From contig NZ_NTMH01000041.1 of assembly GCF_002307475.1 (NCBI RefSeq), positions 1,552-65,551 of the forward strand: 64,000 nucleotides of DNA, written 5' to 3'. How positions within the stretch are numbered: the first letter of the stretch is position 1; each line of letters starts with the position of its first letter. The notes below the pieces were generated by a model. The model saw nothing but the letters and a program-made list of their open reading frames with translations. It made no database searches and was not told the origin of the DNA. Shown piece after piece: positions 54,377-62,809 of this stretch. This DNA is from Pantoea allii (GTDB lineage: Bacteria; Pseudomonadota; Gammaproteobacteria; Enterobacterales; Enterobacteriaceae). The translations under genes were made by a program, and so were the position numbers.

Positions 54377-54844
54377 ATGACTTGTCGGGAACATCACTAC
54401 CACATTAACATTCGCTGGACCGGTAATCGTGGCAGCGGTACAGACTCCTACTCCTCGTACGACCGCAACAGCGAACTTGCCGCTGACGGTAAAGCGACCA
54501 TCGCGCTCAGTGCCGATCCGGCATTTCGTGGTGATGCCACCCGCTGGAATCCCGAAGAACTGTTACTGGCCTCTGCGTCAGCCTGCCATAAATTATGGTA
54601 TCTGCACCTGTGCGCCGATGCCGGTATTATTGTCGAGGCCTATGAAGATATGGCCGAGGGCACGCTGGTTGAAGGCGAGCGTGGCCATTTTACGCAAATC
54701 ACGCTAAGGCCGATGGTCACGCTGCGCCACCCGGCAGATGCCGTGCGTGCAGAGGCATTGCATCACGACGCTCACGCTGCGTGTTTTATCGCCAATTCGC
54801 TAAACTTTCCGGTACATTTCGTGCCGCACTTTATCTCAGGATAA
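54377..54844 (+). CDS. OsmC family protein
   Basis: 155 aa of the OsmC/Ohr superfamily, thiol peroxidases or redox sensors acting on organic hydroperoxides. The first cysteine motif is SASACHKLWYLHLCADAGI (about 73-91), with a second Cys in DAHAACFIANSLNFPVHF (about 134-151), the two Cys spacing of the family. The N-terminal strand WTGNRGSGTDSYSSYDR fits the OsmC dimer arm. AAAAGGA precedes the ATG. Normal GC content; single gene. Confidence 0.82.
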   Translation: MTCREHHYHINIRWTGNRGSGTDSYSSYDRNSELAADGKATIALSADPAFRGDATRWNPEELLLASASACHKLWYLHLCADAGIIVEAYEDMAEGTLVEGERGHFTQITLRPMVTLRHPADAVRAEALHHDAHAACFIANSLNFPVHFVPHFISG

Positions 54845-54981
54845 GCCGCACGCTTCACCGGATTATTAATAATGCTTAAGTTTTGCACGCGCTTGCCGAT
54901 ACTTTATGCGCAACTGGCGAAATCCGTCGCCAGTATTATGTGACCCCCATCTGGGGCTCAGTCAACATAAGGAGCAACTGC

Positions 54982-55170
54982 ATGGATATACAGCAACTCA
55001 CCACTCTGTCTGCAGGTTTAGAACAATGGCAGGCTCGCGGTGAAGCCAATGCGAATCTGTTGAAAAAAACGCTGAATCAACAGGCAGATACCATCACTAC
55101 GCTTGTTGAGGGTGTGACAGCACTTCCCTCTAATCCGGCTGTAGGGCGTAACATCAACACCACCGCCTGA
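54982..55170 (+). CDS. YjfB-like small protein (putative motility family)
   Basis: 62 aa, no signal peptide. The pattern LLKKTLNQQADTITTLVEGV followed by a Pro-containing turn and the ending VGRNINTTA matches the small YjfB family (typical ending LGxNIDxxA), annotated as putative motility proteins with no proven role. AAGGAG sits seven bases before the ATG. Followed by a terminator. Confidence 0.7.
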   Translation: MDIQQLTTLSAGLEQWQARGEANANLLKKTLNQQADTITTLVEGVTALPSNPAVGRNINTTA

Positions 55171-55189
55171 TCATGCCGTTACGGATCCC

Positions 55190-55218
55190 CGGGCGGCTTT
55201 CGCTGTGCCGCCCGTTTT
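55190..55218 (+). terminator. Terminator after the YjfB-like gene
   Basis: CGGGCGGC (55190-55197) / GCCGCCCG (55207-55214) followed by TTTT. Twenty bases after the stop codon. Confidence 0.8.
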
Positions 55219-55531
55219 AATGCATGGCGCGGTTTATTCCCTTGTCTGAATCTGGCTGAGTCAACGGCCTTGACTCAACGCTTTCATCACAGCAATTTCT
55301 TCCAATATCCGTGAACCTCACCTGGATTAAATAGGTTATCGCTCATCTGTTGCCTGGGAATGCTATGTCTTCGCGCCTGTTATCGATTGGTTATTCAATG
55401 CCTAAAATACGTTTAATCGCGACGTACCCTTTAAATGTTCTTCGCACGACATTGAGGGTTTTTTTGACCGCTATATGCTTCTTCACGAACACGGCCCAGG
55501 CAGACCGCCTTAAATCTGAGGAGCCATCGTT
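55219..55531. other. Gap before lysE-type gene
   Basis: No convincing gene. A 61-aa frame at 55350-55535 has a hydrophobic patch but no ribosome site and runs into the LysE start region, so I do not call it. CTGAGGAGCC at its right end is the ribosome site of the next gene. Confidence 0.4.
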
Positions 55532-56170
55532 ATGATGTCTTTTTCAACGGGTTTCCTGTTGAGCCTGTCACTGTGTCTTGATATCGGCATTGCCAACATT
55601 GCCATGATTACGCTGGCGATGCAGCGTGGCTATTTTCAGGGGTTCTGGTTGGGAGTCGGCACCTGTGTGGGCGATTTGATCTATGCCGTTCTGGCGCTGG
55701 CTGGCATGGCGGTGTTGCTGCAGTTCGATGTTGTGCGGTGGATCATCTGGATAGGTGGTGGTGCTTTGCTGGTGGGGTTTACCATCAAAATGCTGCTGTC
55801 CGCCTTTCGTAACCTCAACGATATCGATACCACGCTGAGTGCGCCCAGGCGGTCAATGTGGCGTGAGTTCCGGCACGGTATCGTGCTGGCAATGTCGTCG
55901 CCGACTGCCATTTTGTGGTTTGCCACGGTGGGTGGTGCATTGATTTCCCGATTCGGGCAGCAAAGCATTACGGGATCGGCACTGTTTCTGAGCGGTTTTT
56001 TTCTGGCGGGGATCGTATGGACAGCGGCCCTGTGCCTGGTCGGTAGCCTCGGCGGCAGGTTGTTAGGGCAAAAGCTATTGAGATATTCCTATATGGCTTC
56101 CGCGCTCATCTTTGCCTACTTTGCCTTATATGTGATCGTGTCAGGATATAGAGAATTTATTCTTTCCTGA
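55532..56170 (+). CDS. LysE family exporter
   Basis: 212 aa, six hydrophobic segments, LysE/RhtB superfamily of amino-acid and metabolite exporters. Family traits: the N-terminal GFLLSLSLCLDIGIANIAMI (P-x-G-P motif replaced by LDIGIAN), the early G-x-G-x-x-x-GD pattern (GVGTCVGDLIYAVLAL) and the central SSPTAILWFATVGG motif. GGAG precedes tandem ATGs at 55532/55535. Its end overlaps by 30 bp the convergent AraC-type regulator, which may control it. Substrate unknown. Confidence 0.8.
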   Translation: MMSFSTGFLLSLSLCLDIGIANIAMITLAMQRGYFQGFWLGVGTCVGDLIYAVLALAGMAVLLQFDVVRWIIWIGGGALLVGFTIKMLLSAFRNLNDIDTTLSAPRRSMWREFRHGIVLAMSSPTAILWFATVGGALISRFGQQSITGSALFLSGFFLAGIVWTAALCLVGSLGGRLLGQKLLRYSYMASALIFAYFALYVIVSGYREFILS

Positions 56171-56959
56171 ACCCACCTGTGAAGCATAGTGATGGGGCGT
56201 TATCCCCATCACTTTTCGAAACGCATTGATAAAATGGCTCTGATCGTAAAATCCCAGCTGATAAGCCGTATCAAGAGGATGGCTGTTTTGCCGGAGTAAA
56301 TCCCGTGCCGCACACAGGCGAAGCTGCATGTGATACTGCAGAGGAGGAAGCCCGGTGTACTGCGTAAAACGTCTGACCAGATAATATTTTCCGACACCTG
56401 CAACCTGTGCCAGTGTTTCCAGCGAAAGTTTTACGCTCAGATGCTGCCGCATAAATACTTTTACCCGATCCATCTTCTTATCTGAAAAGGTCCCCAAGGG
56501 GGCATTTGTGGATAGCAGCTCAGCGCACAGCAGCAGCAATGCCTGCTCTTCCTCGGCGCAGTCATGATGTTGGGTCAGGCTGGCATAGCGGCATATGGCG
56601 TTAAATAATGCCTGATCGGTGAAAACGCCTTCAGGCAACACGGGTGCCGCATGGCTGCTGCTAAGGTTCTGGCTAATGCTGAGCGTTTTCAACACGCACT
56701 GCGGAATATGAATGCTCAGGAACTCCGCCCCATGGTGATCGAAGCGCGAGGACTGAACGCTTGCAGGGTTATACAGGGTGATCTGGCCTGCGTTAACCCA
56801 CTGTGTCTGACCATTGAGCGCAATTTCCTCAATGCCCGCCAGGTTAGCGCTGATAACGTATTCATCATGCGTATGTCTAGGAAACACGGCGTCATTGGCG
56901 TTCACGCGAGAGCACTCCATGCCATTGCGGCTAAACCAGTCCAGAGCGTGCAGCGCCAT
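56141..56959 (-). CDS. AraC family transcriptional regulator
   Basis: 272 aa: N-terminal cupin-like sensor domain (FPRHTHDEYVISANLAGIEE, ITLYNPASVQ, FLSIHIP) and C-terminal AraC double helix-turn-helix (SLETLAQVAGVGKYYLVRRF; LDTAYQLGFYDQSHFINAFR), ending with the usual MGITPHHY. Such cupin-AraC proteins often sit next to LysE exporters, and here the two genes converge with 30 bp overlap. The start at 56959 has GAGGGC upstream; an earlier in-frame ATG (56983) lacks a ribosome site. Confidence 0.85.
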   Translation of the reverse strand: MALHALDWFSRNGMECSRVNANDAVFPRHTHDEYVISANLAGIEEIALNGQTQWVNAGQITLYNPASVQSSRFDHHGAEFLSIHIPQCVLKTLSISQNLSSSHAAPVLPEGVFTDQALFNAICRYASLTQHHDCAEEEQALLLLCAELLSTNAPLGTFSDKKMDRVKVFMRQHLSVKLSLETLAQVAGVGKYYLVRRFTQYTGLPPLQYHMQLRLCAARDLLRQNSHPLDTAYQLGFYDQSHFINAFRKVMGITPHHYASQVGSGKNKFSIS

Positions 56960-57145
56960 AAGAAGCCCTCTTACGTTAAGCATCAGAGCGATGTGGCTCT
57001 GACAAGACCATTCAGGCAGGCTATATTAACCTTATTTCGGGACGGATATGTGTGTACCCGCCAGCGCAAGAGAGATGTTGAACCTGACCGGTAGTGAGGC
57101 ATTTTTTCGATGTGTTCTTTCGATGAAAATCGGGGGGAGGTGAAG

Positions 57146-57307
57146 ATGGATGATTTTTTAAACCTGATAGCGAACTGTTGCCTGCTTTTCTCATTTGGAA
57201 AGAAGAAAGAGGTGAATACGTCCATCACCGCGCTAAAATACAAGCCGTTAGTGAATATGGGCGTCTGTGAGCCGAAGACGCATAAGAAGGGCCCGTCCGC
57301 TAAGTGA
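57146..57307 (+). CDS. Small hypothetical protein, first of a coupled pair
   Basis: 53 aa (MDDFLNLIANCCLLFSFGKK start, ending KKGPSAK). The ribosome site GGGGGGAGGTGAAG is nearly perfect and directly precedes the ATG, which is the main reason to call it. The N terminus is mildly hydrophobic with paired Cys; the C terminus is basic. Its TGA overlaps the next ATG (TGATG, 57305-57309). Family not recognised. Confidence 0.5.
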   Translation: MDDFLNLIANCCLLFSFGKKKEVNTSITALKYKPLVNMGVCEPKTHKKGPSAK

Positions 57308-57450
57308 TGGCTACGCGTAAAATGAAACCGCGCGTGAAGATGCAGGGCACTGAGACGTCCCTCATGGGTGTCGGTCTTTCAGACAGAGATAAACCGGCCT
57401 GGCGTCCGCCCCATCCTGTTCTCTGGCTCCCGACCACGTTGTTGTGCTGA
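57307..57450 (+). CDS. Small hypothetical protein, second of a coupled pair (perhaps truncated)
   Basis: 47 aa starting at the overlapping TGATG of the previous frame. Basic N terminus (MATRKMKPRVKMQ) and a Trp/Pro-rich end (KPAWRPPHPVLWLP). The abrupt LPTTLLC ending suggests a frameshifted or truncated protein. Called only because of the start-stop overlap. A minus-strand frame covers the same DNA, so the coding strand is not certain. Confidence 0.3.
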   Translation: MATRKMKPRVKMQGTETSLMGVGLSDRDKPAWRPPHPVLWLPTTLLC

Positions 57451-57764
57451 ATGACAACGGCCCGCTGGCTCCTCAGCACGAGCAGGCGATAGCCACAGGT
57501 TTTTAGTCCTGTCACGGCCTGTCCGTTTGCAAAGACGTTTCCTCACGCCACCCACTGTGTCTTGATAGATATCCCGTTCAGCGACGGCCAACATGATCTT
57601 CTGCCAGGCCACGCGCCACCGATCACAGGCGAGAGCTATCAGTGCAATAGATAGCATGATCACAATAACTGCACTTATTGTTAACTTTGTATTAATAACA
57701 TTGGTTATCATAACCCCATCGAAAGCGAATTGCTTTCACACTTACAACATTAAGGAACAGGATT
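57451..57764. other. Gap with no certain gene
   Basis: About 310 bp. A minus-strand frame (57379-57711, 110 aa) has a good membrane helix near its start (TISAVIVIMLSIALIALA) but a low-complexity Arg-rich remainder; it may be a decayed small membrane protein. The right end carries the promoter and GGAACAGGATT ribosome region of the next gene. Confidence 0.35.
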
Positions 57765-57980
57765 ATGAAAACCATTAAAACACTGTCGATTGCTGCCGTT
57801 GCTGCACTGTCATTTATGTCGGCCTCAGCTTTTGCACAAACCGTTACCGCAACGGGTTCAACGCTGGACGGTACAGAAGCCAAAATTGCCGCTCAGGCCG
57901 AGCAGCAGGGCGCACAGTACAAAATCATCGAAGCCAATACAAACGATCGCGTTCACATGACAGCTGAGCTGTATAAATAA
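57765..57980 (+). CDS. DUF1471 (YhcN/BhsA/McbA-like) periplasmic protein
   Basis: 71 aa. Signal peptide MKTIKTLSIAAVAALSFMSASAFA, then one short DUF1471 domain with the family pattern TGSTLDGTEAKIAAQAEQQG ... YKIIEA ... RVHMTAELYK. Members such as YhcN, BhsA and McbA are stress- or biofilm-induced periplasmic/outer-membrane proteins; enterobacteria have many copies. Followed by a strong terminator. Confidence 0.88.
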   Translation: MKTIKTLSIAAVAALSFMSASAFAQTVTATGSTLDGTEAKIAAQAEQQGAQYKIIEANTNDRVHMTAELYK

Positions 57981-58002
57981 GCGTTCCGGATGCGCCGGCG
58001 CG

Positions 58003-58034
58003 AAAAAGGGCTGCTTAATGAGCAGCCCTTTTTG
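58003..58034 (+). terminator. Terminator after the DUF1471 gene
   Basis: AAAAAGGGCTGCT / AGCAGCCCTTTTT with a 5-base loop (58003-58033): a 13-bp perfect stem that ends in T residues on the plus strand, and, being symmetric, also in T residues on the minus strand. Confidence 0.9.
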
Positions 58035-58322
58035 TGTCTGCACAGACAGCAGCGCACCAACCTTGTCAGATTGAATCGCCGCCGTGCGCCGTTTGCGCTC
58101 TGCAAGCAGCGTCATGAATAAAAGGTCAGGCTTCCCCGCACATAAACCGCGCCAGATCAGCGTAATCTTGATGCCGTACCCGCTTCATTCAGCCATAACG
58201 TAAATTTTACAGAAGAGGTTAGCCCGGTCACAATCTTATGGTTGTTTATTCGCCATTGTCTCAAGCCCGTTCTTTATCCTGCCGATAAACCCTCCAGACC
58301 ACTCAACATGGCAGTATAAAAA
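58035..58322. other. Gap before the PAS chemoreceptor gene
   Basis: No gene seen. Presumably contains the promoter of the receptor gene; no clear sigma-28 site (TAAA-N15-GCCGATAA) could be fixed, though GCCGATAA occurs at about 58281 without a matching -35. Confidence 0.4.
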
Positions 58323-59639
58323 ATGACAATTTTTAAAAAAATATTTTCTATTTTTCCTAAACACCAGCATAAACACGCCGCCGATTCGCTCAGAGCTTTG
58401 GACGATGCGGTTCCGATCATCGAATTTACCCCGGATGGCACCATCCTTCGGGCCAATGCACTGTTTCTAAGCAAGATGGGTTACGAAGCGCAAGAGATCG
58501 TGGGCCATCACCACAGTATGTTTTGCCCGCCATCAATGGTGAACTCATCTGAGTACCGCCAGTTCTGGCAGCGCCTTGCCAGCGGCAAGAGCTTCAGCGG
58601 CAAATATCTGCGTCTGGGCAAAGACAGCCATCCGGTCTGGCTGGAAGCCAGCTATGTCCCGGTGAAAGACAAACATGGCCGCGTCATCAAGGTCATCAAG
58701 CTGGCGGCAGATATCTCCGAGCGCATCAGTGAGGCACAGCAGCAGGATGCCCTGGTGCAGGCGATCAGCCGCTCAATGGCGGTCATCGCATTTAACAAAG
58801 CCGGGGAAGTGTTAGAGGTTAACGAAAACTTTCTCAAAGCAACGGGCTATAAAGCCGACGAGATTCTGGGCAGGCATCACCGTATGTTCTGTTCCGAGGA
58901 ACTGCGCAGCAGCAAGGAATACCAGCAGTTTTGGCAGCGTCTCAATCAGGGCGAATTTTTCTCTGGGCAGTATCCGCGACTTAATCGTCATGGCGAAACT
59001 ATCTGGCTGCGCGCGACGTATAACCCGGTTTTCGATGCCGATGGCCGGTTATATAAGATTGTAAAATTCGCCAGCGATGTTACCGAGCAGGTGCTGCAAA
59101 ACCAGCAAGAAAATGAAGCGGCTCAGCACGCGTGGAAGATGGCGCAGCAAACCCGCGAAAGCTCGGTAACGGGTGCGGATGTGATTGAAGACAGCGTCAG
59201 AACCATGGCCGAGATCGCCAAAGAGATGAACAGCGTTTCCGCTGACGTCTTTGGGTTAAACGGCCAGTCAGATCGCATTGCCGATATGGTGCACACCATT
59301 CGCAACATCGCTGAGCAGACGCGATTTATCGCATTAAACGCGGCAATTGAGGCAGCCCGTGCCGGCACGTCCGGCCGCAGTTTTGCCATCGTGGCCGCCG
59401 AGGTGCGTACTCTGGCTGCCCGCATCAATGAAGCCACTGAAGAGATAGGTCGCGTGGTCTCCAGCAATAATCAGCTGGCAAAAAAGGTGCTGGAAGATAT
59501 CGAAAATAACCTGAAAAACACCGCTCGCGGCGTCAACCTGATGCGCCAGGCCGGAGAGGTTATCGCCAGCATTCAGAGCAATTCGGAGCGGGCAGAAGAG
59601 GCGGTCAGAAACGTTTCACGCTCGACGTCGCCTATTTAG
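58323..59639 (+). CDS. Soluble PAS-PAS methyl-accepting chemotaxis protein
   Basis: 438 aa. Two PAS domains with PAC tails: about 25-140 (FTPDGTILRANALFLSKMGY) and about 145-265 (FNKAGEVLEVNENFLKATGY), each with a GRHHRMF/GHHHSMF-type loop. Then a short signalling domain with the MCP hairpin tip IRNIAEQTRFIALNAAIEAA (about 322-341). There is no transmembrane segment or periplasmic domain, so it is a cytoplasmic receptor of the Aer2-like class, perhaps sensing redox, light or a small ligand. The C terminus ends soon after the tip and lacks the usual second methylation helix length and the pentapeptide tether. The ribosome site is weak. Confidence 0.82.
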   Translation: MTIFKKIFSIFPKHQHKHAADSLRALDDAVPIIEFTPDGTILRANALFLSKMGYEAQEIVGHHHSMFCPPSMVNSSEYRQFWQRLASGKSFSGKYLRLGKDSHPVWLEASYVPVKDKHGRVIKVIKLAADISERISEAQQQDALVQAISRSMAVIAFNKAGEVLEVNENFLKATGYKADEILGRHHRMFCSEELRSSKEYQQFWQRLNQGEFFSGQYPRLNRHGETIWLRATYNPVFDADGRLYKIVKFASDVTEQVLQNQQENEAAQHAWKMAQQTRESSVTGADVIEDSVRTMAEIAKEMNSVSADVFGLNGQSDRIADMVHTIRNIAEQTRFIALNAAIEAARAGTSGRSFAIVAAEVRTLAARINEATEEIGRVVSSNNQLAKKVLEDIENNLKNTARGVNLMRQAGEVIASIQSNSERAEEAVRNVSRSTSPI

Positions 59640-59653
59640 CGCTTAACCCTGCA

Positions 59654-59689
59654 GCAGCAGGTCATCCGTCTGCGCGGGTGACCTGCTGC
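59654..59689 (+). terminator. Hairpin after the chemoreceptor gene
   Basis: GCAGCAGGTCA (59654-59664) / TGACCTGCTGC (59679-59689), 11-bp perfect stem, 14-base loop, 14 bases after the stop. T run weak. Confidence 0.6.
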
Positions 59690-59811
59690 CTGTCCGGCTG
59701 TTTTCTGTCAGGCGCTCCGCCAACATTTCACTTTGTTTGCCACCATTCGATAAGGCACTATTAGCCCTCTCTGTCCCTGCCACATCATTGTTGAAAGGAA
59801 CGCCAGCCCAC

Positions 59812-60711
59812 ATGCCCGTCAATTTCGATCTCAACGATCTGTATGCGTTTCGCGCCCTGGTTGAATATGGCAATTTCCGTATCGCCGCGGAATCCATCTG
59901 CCTGTCCCAGTCGGCGCTGAGCCGCAGGATTGAGAAGCTGGAAACGGCGTTGGGGATAAAGCTGTTTGACAGGACCACCCGCCGGGTCACGCTGACGCTT
60001 TATGGCCAGACGTTCGCCGCGCGTTCAGAGCAACTGCTGACCAATTTTGAAGAAGTGATGGCGGATATCAGTAAAGTCAGCCAGGACAGAACCGGACTGG
60101 TGACGGTTGCCACGGTGCCTTCCGCCGCCTATTACTTTATGCCGGATGTGATTCGCCGCTTTCAGGTGCGCTATCCTCGGGTGCGGGTCAAGATTATTGA
60201 CAGTAGCGCAGGCAACGTTATTGAAGCTGTCACCAGTGGTCAGGCAGATTTTGGCATTTGCTTCTCGGGCAACCCGCCGCCCAATACTGAGTTTTTACCG
60301 CTGGTGGAGGATGTTTACGTCGTGGCGTGCCGACACGATCATCCCCTTGCTAACCGCAAAAGCCTGACGTGGCAGGAGTTTTACCAGCAGGATTATGTCG
60401 GGCTGGATAAGACCTCTGGCAATCGAAATCTACTGGATTCCGCACTGGGCCATGTTGTTCCGGCGCGCCCGAGCATCTGCGAAACCCGGCATGTAACAAC
60501 GATGCTGGGCATGGTCGAAGCGGGAATCGGCATTGCTGCCGTTCCCGCGATGTCGATGCCGTCATCAGGCCATTCGGTGCTGGTTCACCTGCCGCTTACC
60601 GATCCGGTCGTGAAACGCACCGTTGGCCTGATCAGGCGCCGTGGACGCATACAGTCTTATATCGCTGCAGAGCTGGAAAAACTGATTACTGAACAGTATC
60701 ACTCTGCTTAA
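59812..60711 (+). CDS. LysR-family transcriptional regulator
   Basis: 299 aa from the ATG at 59812 (MPVNFDLNDLYAFRALVEYG); an in-frame ATG 75 bases upstream adds residues not typical of LysR. Winged helix with FRIAAESICLSQSALSRRIE (about 24-43), then the co-inducer domain (LVTVATVPSAAYYFMPDVIR; GIGIAAVPAMSMP). Convergent with, and overlapping by 26 bp, the ModA-like binding-protein gene. It probably controls the binding protein-MFS pair. Confidence 0.85.
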   Translation: MPVNFDLNDLYAFRALVEYGNFRIAAESICLSQSALSRRIEKLETALGIKLFDRTTRRVTLTLYGQTFAARSEQLLTNFEEVMADISKVSQDRTGLVTVATVPSAAYYFMPDVIRRFQVRYPRVRVKIIDSSAGNVIEAVTSGQADFGICFSGNPPPNTEFLPLVEDVYVVACRHDHPLANRKSLTWQEFYQQDYVGLDKTSGNRNLLDSALGHVVPARPSICETRHVTTMLGMVEAGIGIAAVPAMSMPSSGHSVLVHLPLTDPVVKRTVGLIRRRGRIQSYIAAELEKLITEQYHSA

Positions 60712-61492
60712 CGGGTTGCTGCGCGTTGACCGAGTGCAAACCCGTGGCATGGATGACTTCCTGAGCCGGGGCAGACGCCAGGAAATCCAGTAACGCTTTG
60801 CCTTCCTCAGGATGGTCTGCTTTGGCAGGAACCGCGCCGGCAAACCGGGTGATGTACTGCACGTCCTCAGGCAGTTCACCTACAAAGGTCACGCCCGGCA
60901 CGGGCAGGAGTTCACTGACCTGCTGGAAGCCCAGCGCATAGTGGCCTTTTGCCACTTCAGACGCTACCGGGATGCGTTCCACCTCGTGCGCTTTGCCTTT
61001 CACCTTGTCTTCAATGCCTAACTTTTTAAACAACTGGCTGCTAACGTACTGACCGCTGGCGCTGTCTGAGTAGGCAATTGACTTCGCATTTAACAGGGTT
61101 TTACGCAGATCGGCATCCGTTTTGATATTGGGTTTAGCGTCGCCTTTCTTCACGACAATCCCGATCGGCGAGTCAGCCAGCTCAACGCGGGAGTCCGGTT
61201 TTATCCACTTACCTTTTTCCAGCTGACTAAGCGCATCGCCGACCATAATCACCACATCGGCTTTTTCCCCGCGCGCCAGACGGTTGGGAATCGCCTGCGG
61301 TGTTTTACCCATCGACGGCCCGGACACCAGAATAATGTTGTCGCCACTTTTAGCTTCAAACTGCGGTGTGAGTTTTTCCAGTGCGGCTTTAAAGCCGCCA
61401 GAAATCATCACGGTCACCTCTTTTGCCAGCAAACCGGTGCTGACGGAGGAAAGGACCAGCGTGGCAAGGAGTGAACGGTAAATTATTTTCAT
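60686..61492 (-). CDS. ModA-like periplasmic substrate-binding protein
   Basis: 268 aa: signal peptide with cleavage after GLLA, mature start KEVTVMISGGFKAALEKLTP. Type II periplasmic binding fold of the molybdate-binding-like group (GPSMGKTPQAIPNRLARGEK, IAYSDSASGQYVSSQLFKKL). There is no ABC permease or ATPase beside it; its partner is an MFS citrate-type transporter. So it is more likely an organic-anion receptor or accessory protein than a molybdate receptor. Fifteen bases before the MFS gene's end; the two are co-transcribed. Confidence 0.78.
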   Translation of the reverse strand: MKIIYRSLLATLVLSSVSTGLLAKEVTVMISGGFKAALEKLTPQFEAKSGDNIILVSGPSMGKTPQAIPNRLARGEKADVVIMVGDALSQLEKGKWIKPDSRVELADSPIGIVVKKGDAKPNIKTDADLRKTLLNAKSIAYSDSASGQYVSSQLFKKLGIEDKVKGKAHEVERIPVASEVAKGHYALGFQQVSELLPVPGVTFVGELPEDVQYITRFAGAVPAKADHPEEGKALLDFLASAPAQEVIHATGLHSVNAQQPVKQSDTVQ

Positions 61493-61507
61493 TATGTAAT
61501 CCCTGAC

Positions 61508-62809
61508 TTAGTGTTTAACGGCGGTTTGAAGATTTACAGTGCTGCGACGGTACAGATACAGCGTTGCCAGTAAGGCGCAGACGGCAGCAAAGCTCATCCA
61601 GTAACCCGGGGAGGCTTTATCGCCTGTGTACTCAATCAATGCGGTTGAAATCACCGGCGTAAAGCCGCCAAAGACGGCGGTTGCCAGGCTGTAGGCCAGT
61701 GAAAAGCCCGCCACCCGAACTTCCGCTGGCATGATTTCAGTCAGTGCCGGAATCATCGCGCCGTTATACAGACCATAGATAAATGACAGCCACAGCAGAA
61801 CGGTGAGCATCATGGAAAAGCTGGGTGCAGCAGCCAGCATCGACAGGGCAGGGTAGGCGGTCGCCAGCGCGATCAGCGTCATGGTAACCAGTACAGGTTT
61901 ACGTCCGAAACGGTCAGACAGCGCCCCGCCAACCGGTAACCAGAGGAAGTTAGAGATGGCAACCAGCAGCGTGACTAACAGGCTATCGGAGGCGCTGAGC
62001 ATCAGCACTTTCTTGCCGAAGGTCGGCGCATAAACGGTGATCAGATAAAACGCTGTGGTGGTCATGGCCACCATCAGCATGCCTGCAATCACAACCTGCC
62101 AGTTGGCCAGCAGGGTTTTAAACACGTCGCGCATCGCCAGATGATGACGGCGGGCGTTGAACTCCTGGGTTTCTTCCAGCTTGCGGCGCAGGAAGAAAAT
62201 GAAAGGCACAATCATGCAGCCAAACAGAAACGGAATCCGCCAGCCCCATTCACGAATCGCGCTCTCTTCCAGCACGGCGTTCAGGGCAAAGCCCATCGCG
62301 GCGGCGACCATAATGGCCACCTGCTGGCTACCTGACTGCCAGCTGGTATAAAAACCTTTGCGCCCCGGCGTGGCGATCTCAGCCAGATACACAGAAACGC
62401 CACCCAACTCCGCTCCAGCGGAGAAACCCTGCAGCAGGCGGCCGATTAACACCAGCATCGGTGCCCAAAGCCCAATGCTTTGATAAGACGGAATCAGGAC
62501 GATCAGAAAAGTACCTGCCGCCATAATCGACAGGGTGACGATCAGGCCTTTACGTCTGCCGACCTTATCAATGTAGGCGCCCAGCACCACTGCGCCGACA
62601 GGACGCATCAGAAAGCCCGCGCCGAAGACGGCGAAGGTCATCATCAGCGAGGCAAATTCACTGCTCGCCGGAAAGAAAGTGTGGGCGATATAGGTGGCAT
62701 AGAACCCAAACAGAAAAAAGTCGAACTGTTCCAGAAAGTTGCCCGAGGTAACGCGTAATATTGCGCCGGCTCTGGCGCGGGTGGTCATCGGTGAAGTCGA
62801 GGAATGCAT
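61508..62809 (-). CDS. MFS citrate/tricarballylate:H+ symporter family protein
   Basis: 433 aa, 12 hydrophobic segments. It closely follows the CitA/TcuC family: ILRVTSGNFLEQFDFFLFGF at about 17-36, GFLMRPVGAVVLGAYIDKVG (motif A region), GRLLQGFSAGAELGGVSVYL and the second-half motif GGALSDRFGRKP. The start at 62809 (MHSSTSP) has GGAGA six bases upstream; the longer open frame upstream lacks support. First gene of a two-gene unit with the ModA-like binding protein. Likely imports citrate or a related tricarboxylate. Confidence 0.85.
   Translation of the reverse strand: MHSSTSPMTTRARAGAILRVTSGNFLEQFDFFLFGFYATYIAHTFFPASSEFASLMMTFAVFGAGFLMRPVGAVVLGAYIDKVGRRKGLIVTLSIMAAGTFLIVLIPSYQSIGLWAPMLVLIGRLLQGFSAGAELGGVSVYLAEIATPGRKGFYTSWQSGSQQVAIMVAAAMGFALNAVLEESAIREWGWRIPFLFGCMIVPFIFFLRRKLEETQEFNARRHHLAMRDVFKTLLANWQVVIAGMLMVAMTTTAFYLITVYAPTFGKKVLMLSASDSLLVTLLVAISNFLWLPVGGALSDRFGRKPVLVTMTLIALATAYPALSMLAAAPSFSMMLTVLLWLSFIYGLYNGAMIPALTEIMPAEVRVAGFSLAYSLATAVFGGFTPVISTALIEYTGDKASPGYWMSFAAVCALLATLYLYRRSTVNLQTAVKH

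Noticed and set aside
55350..55535. 61-aa frame before the LysE-type gene, with a signal-like hydrophobic patch
   Set aside because: No ribosome site, and the end of the frame coincides with the LysE ribosome site and start.
57379..57711. 110-aa minus-strand frame with a membrane helix near its start
   Set aside because: After the helix the sequence is Arg-rich and of low complexity, like out-of-frame translation, and it overlaps plus-strand frames with better start signals. A decayed gene is possible.
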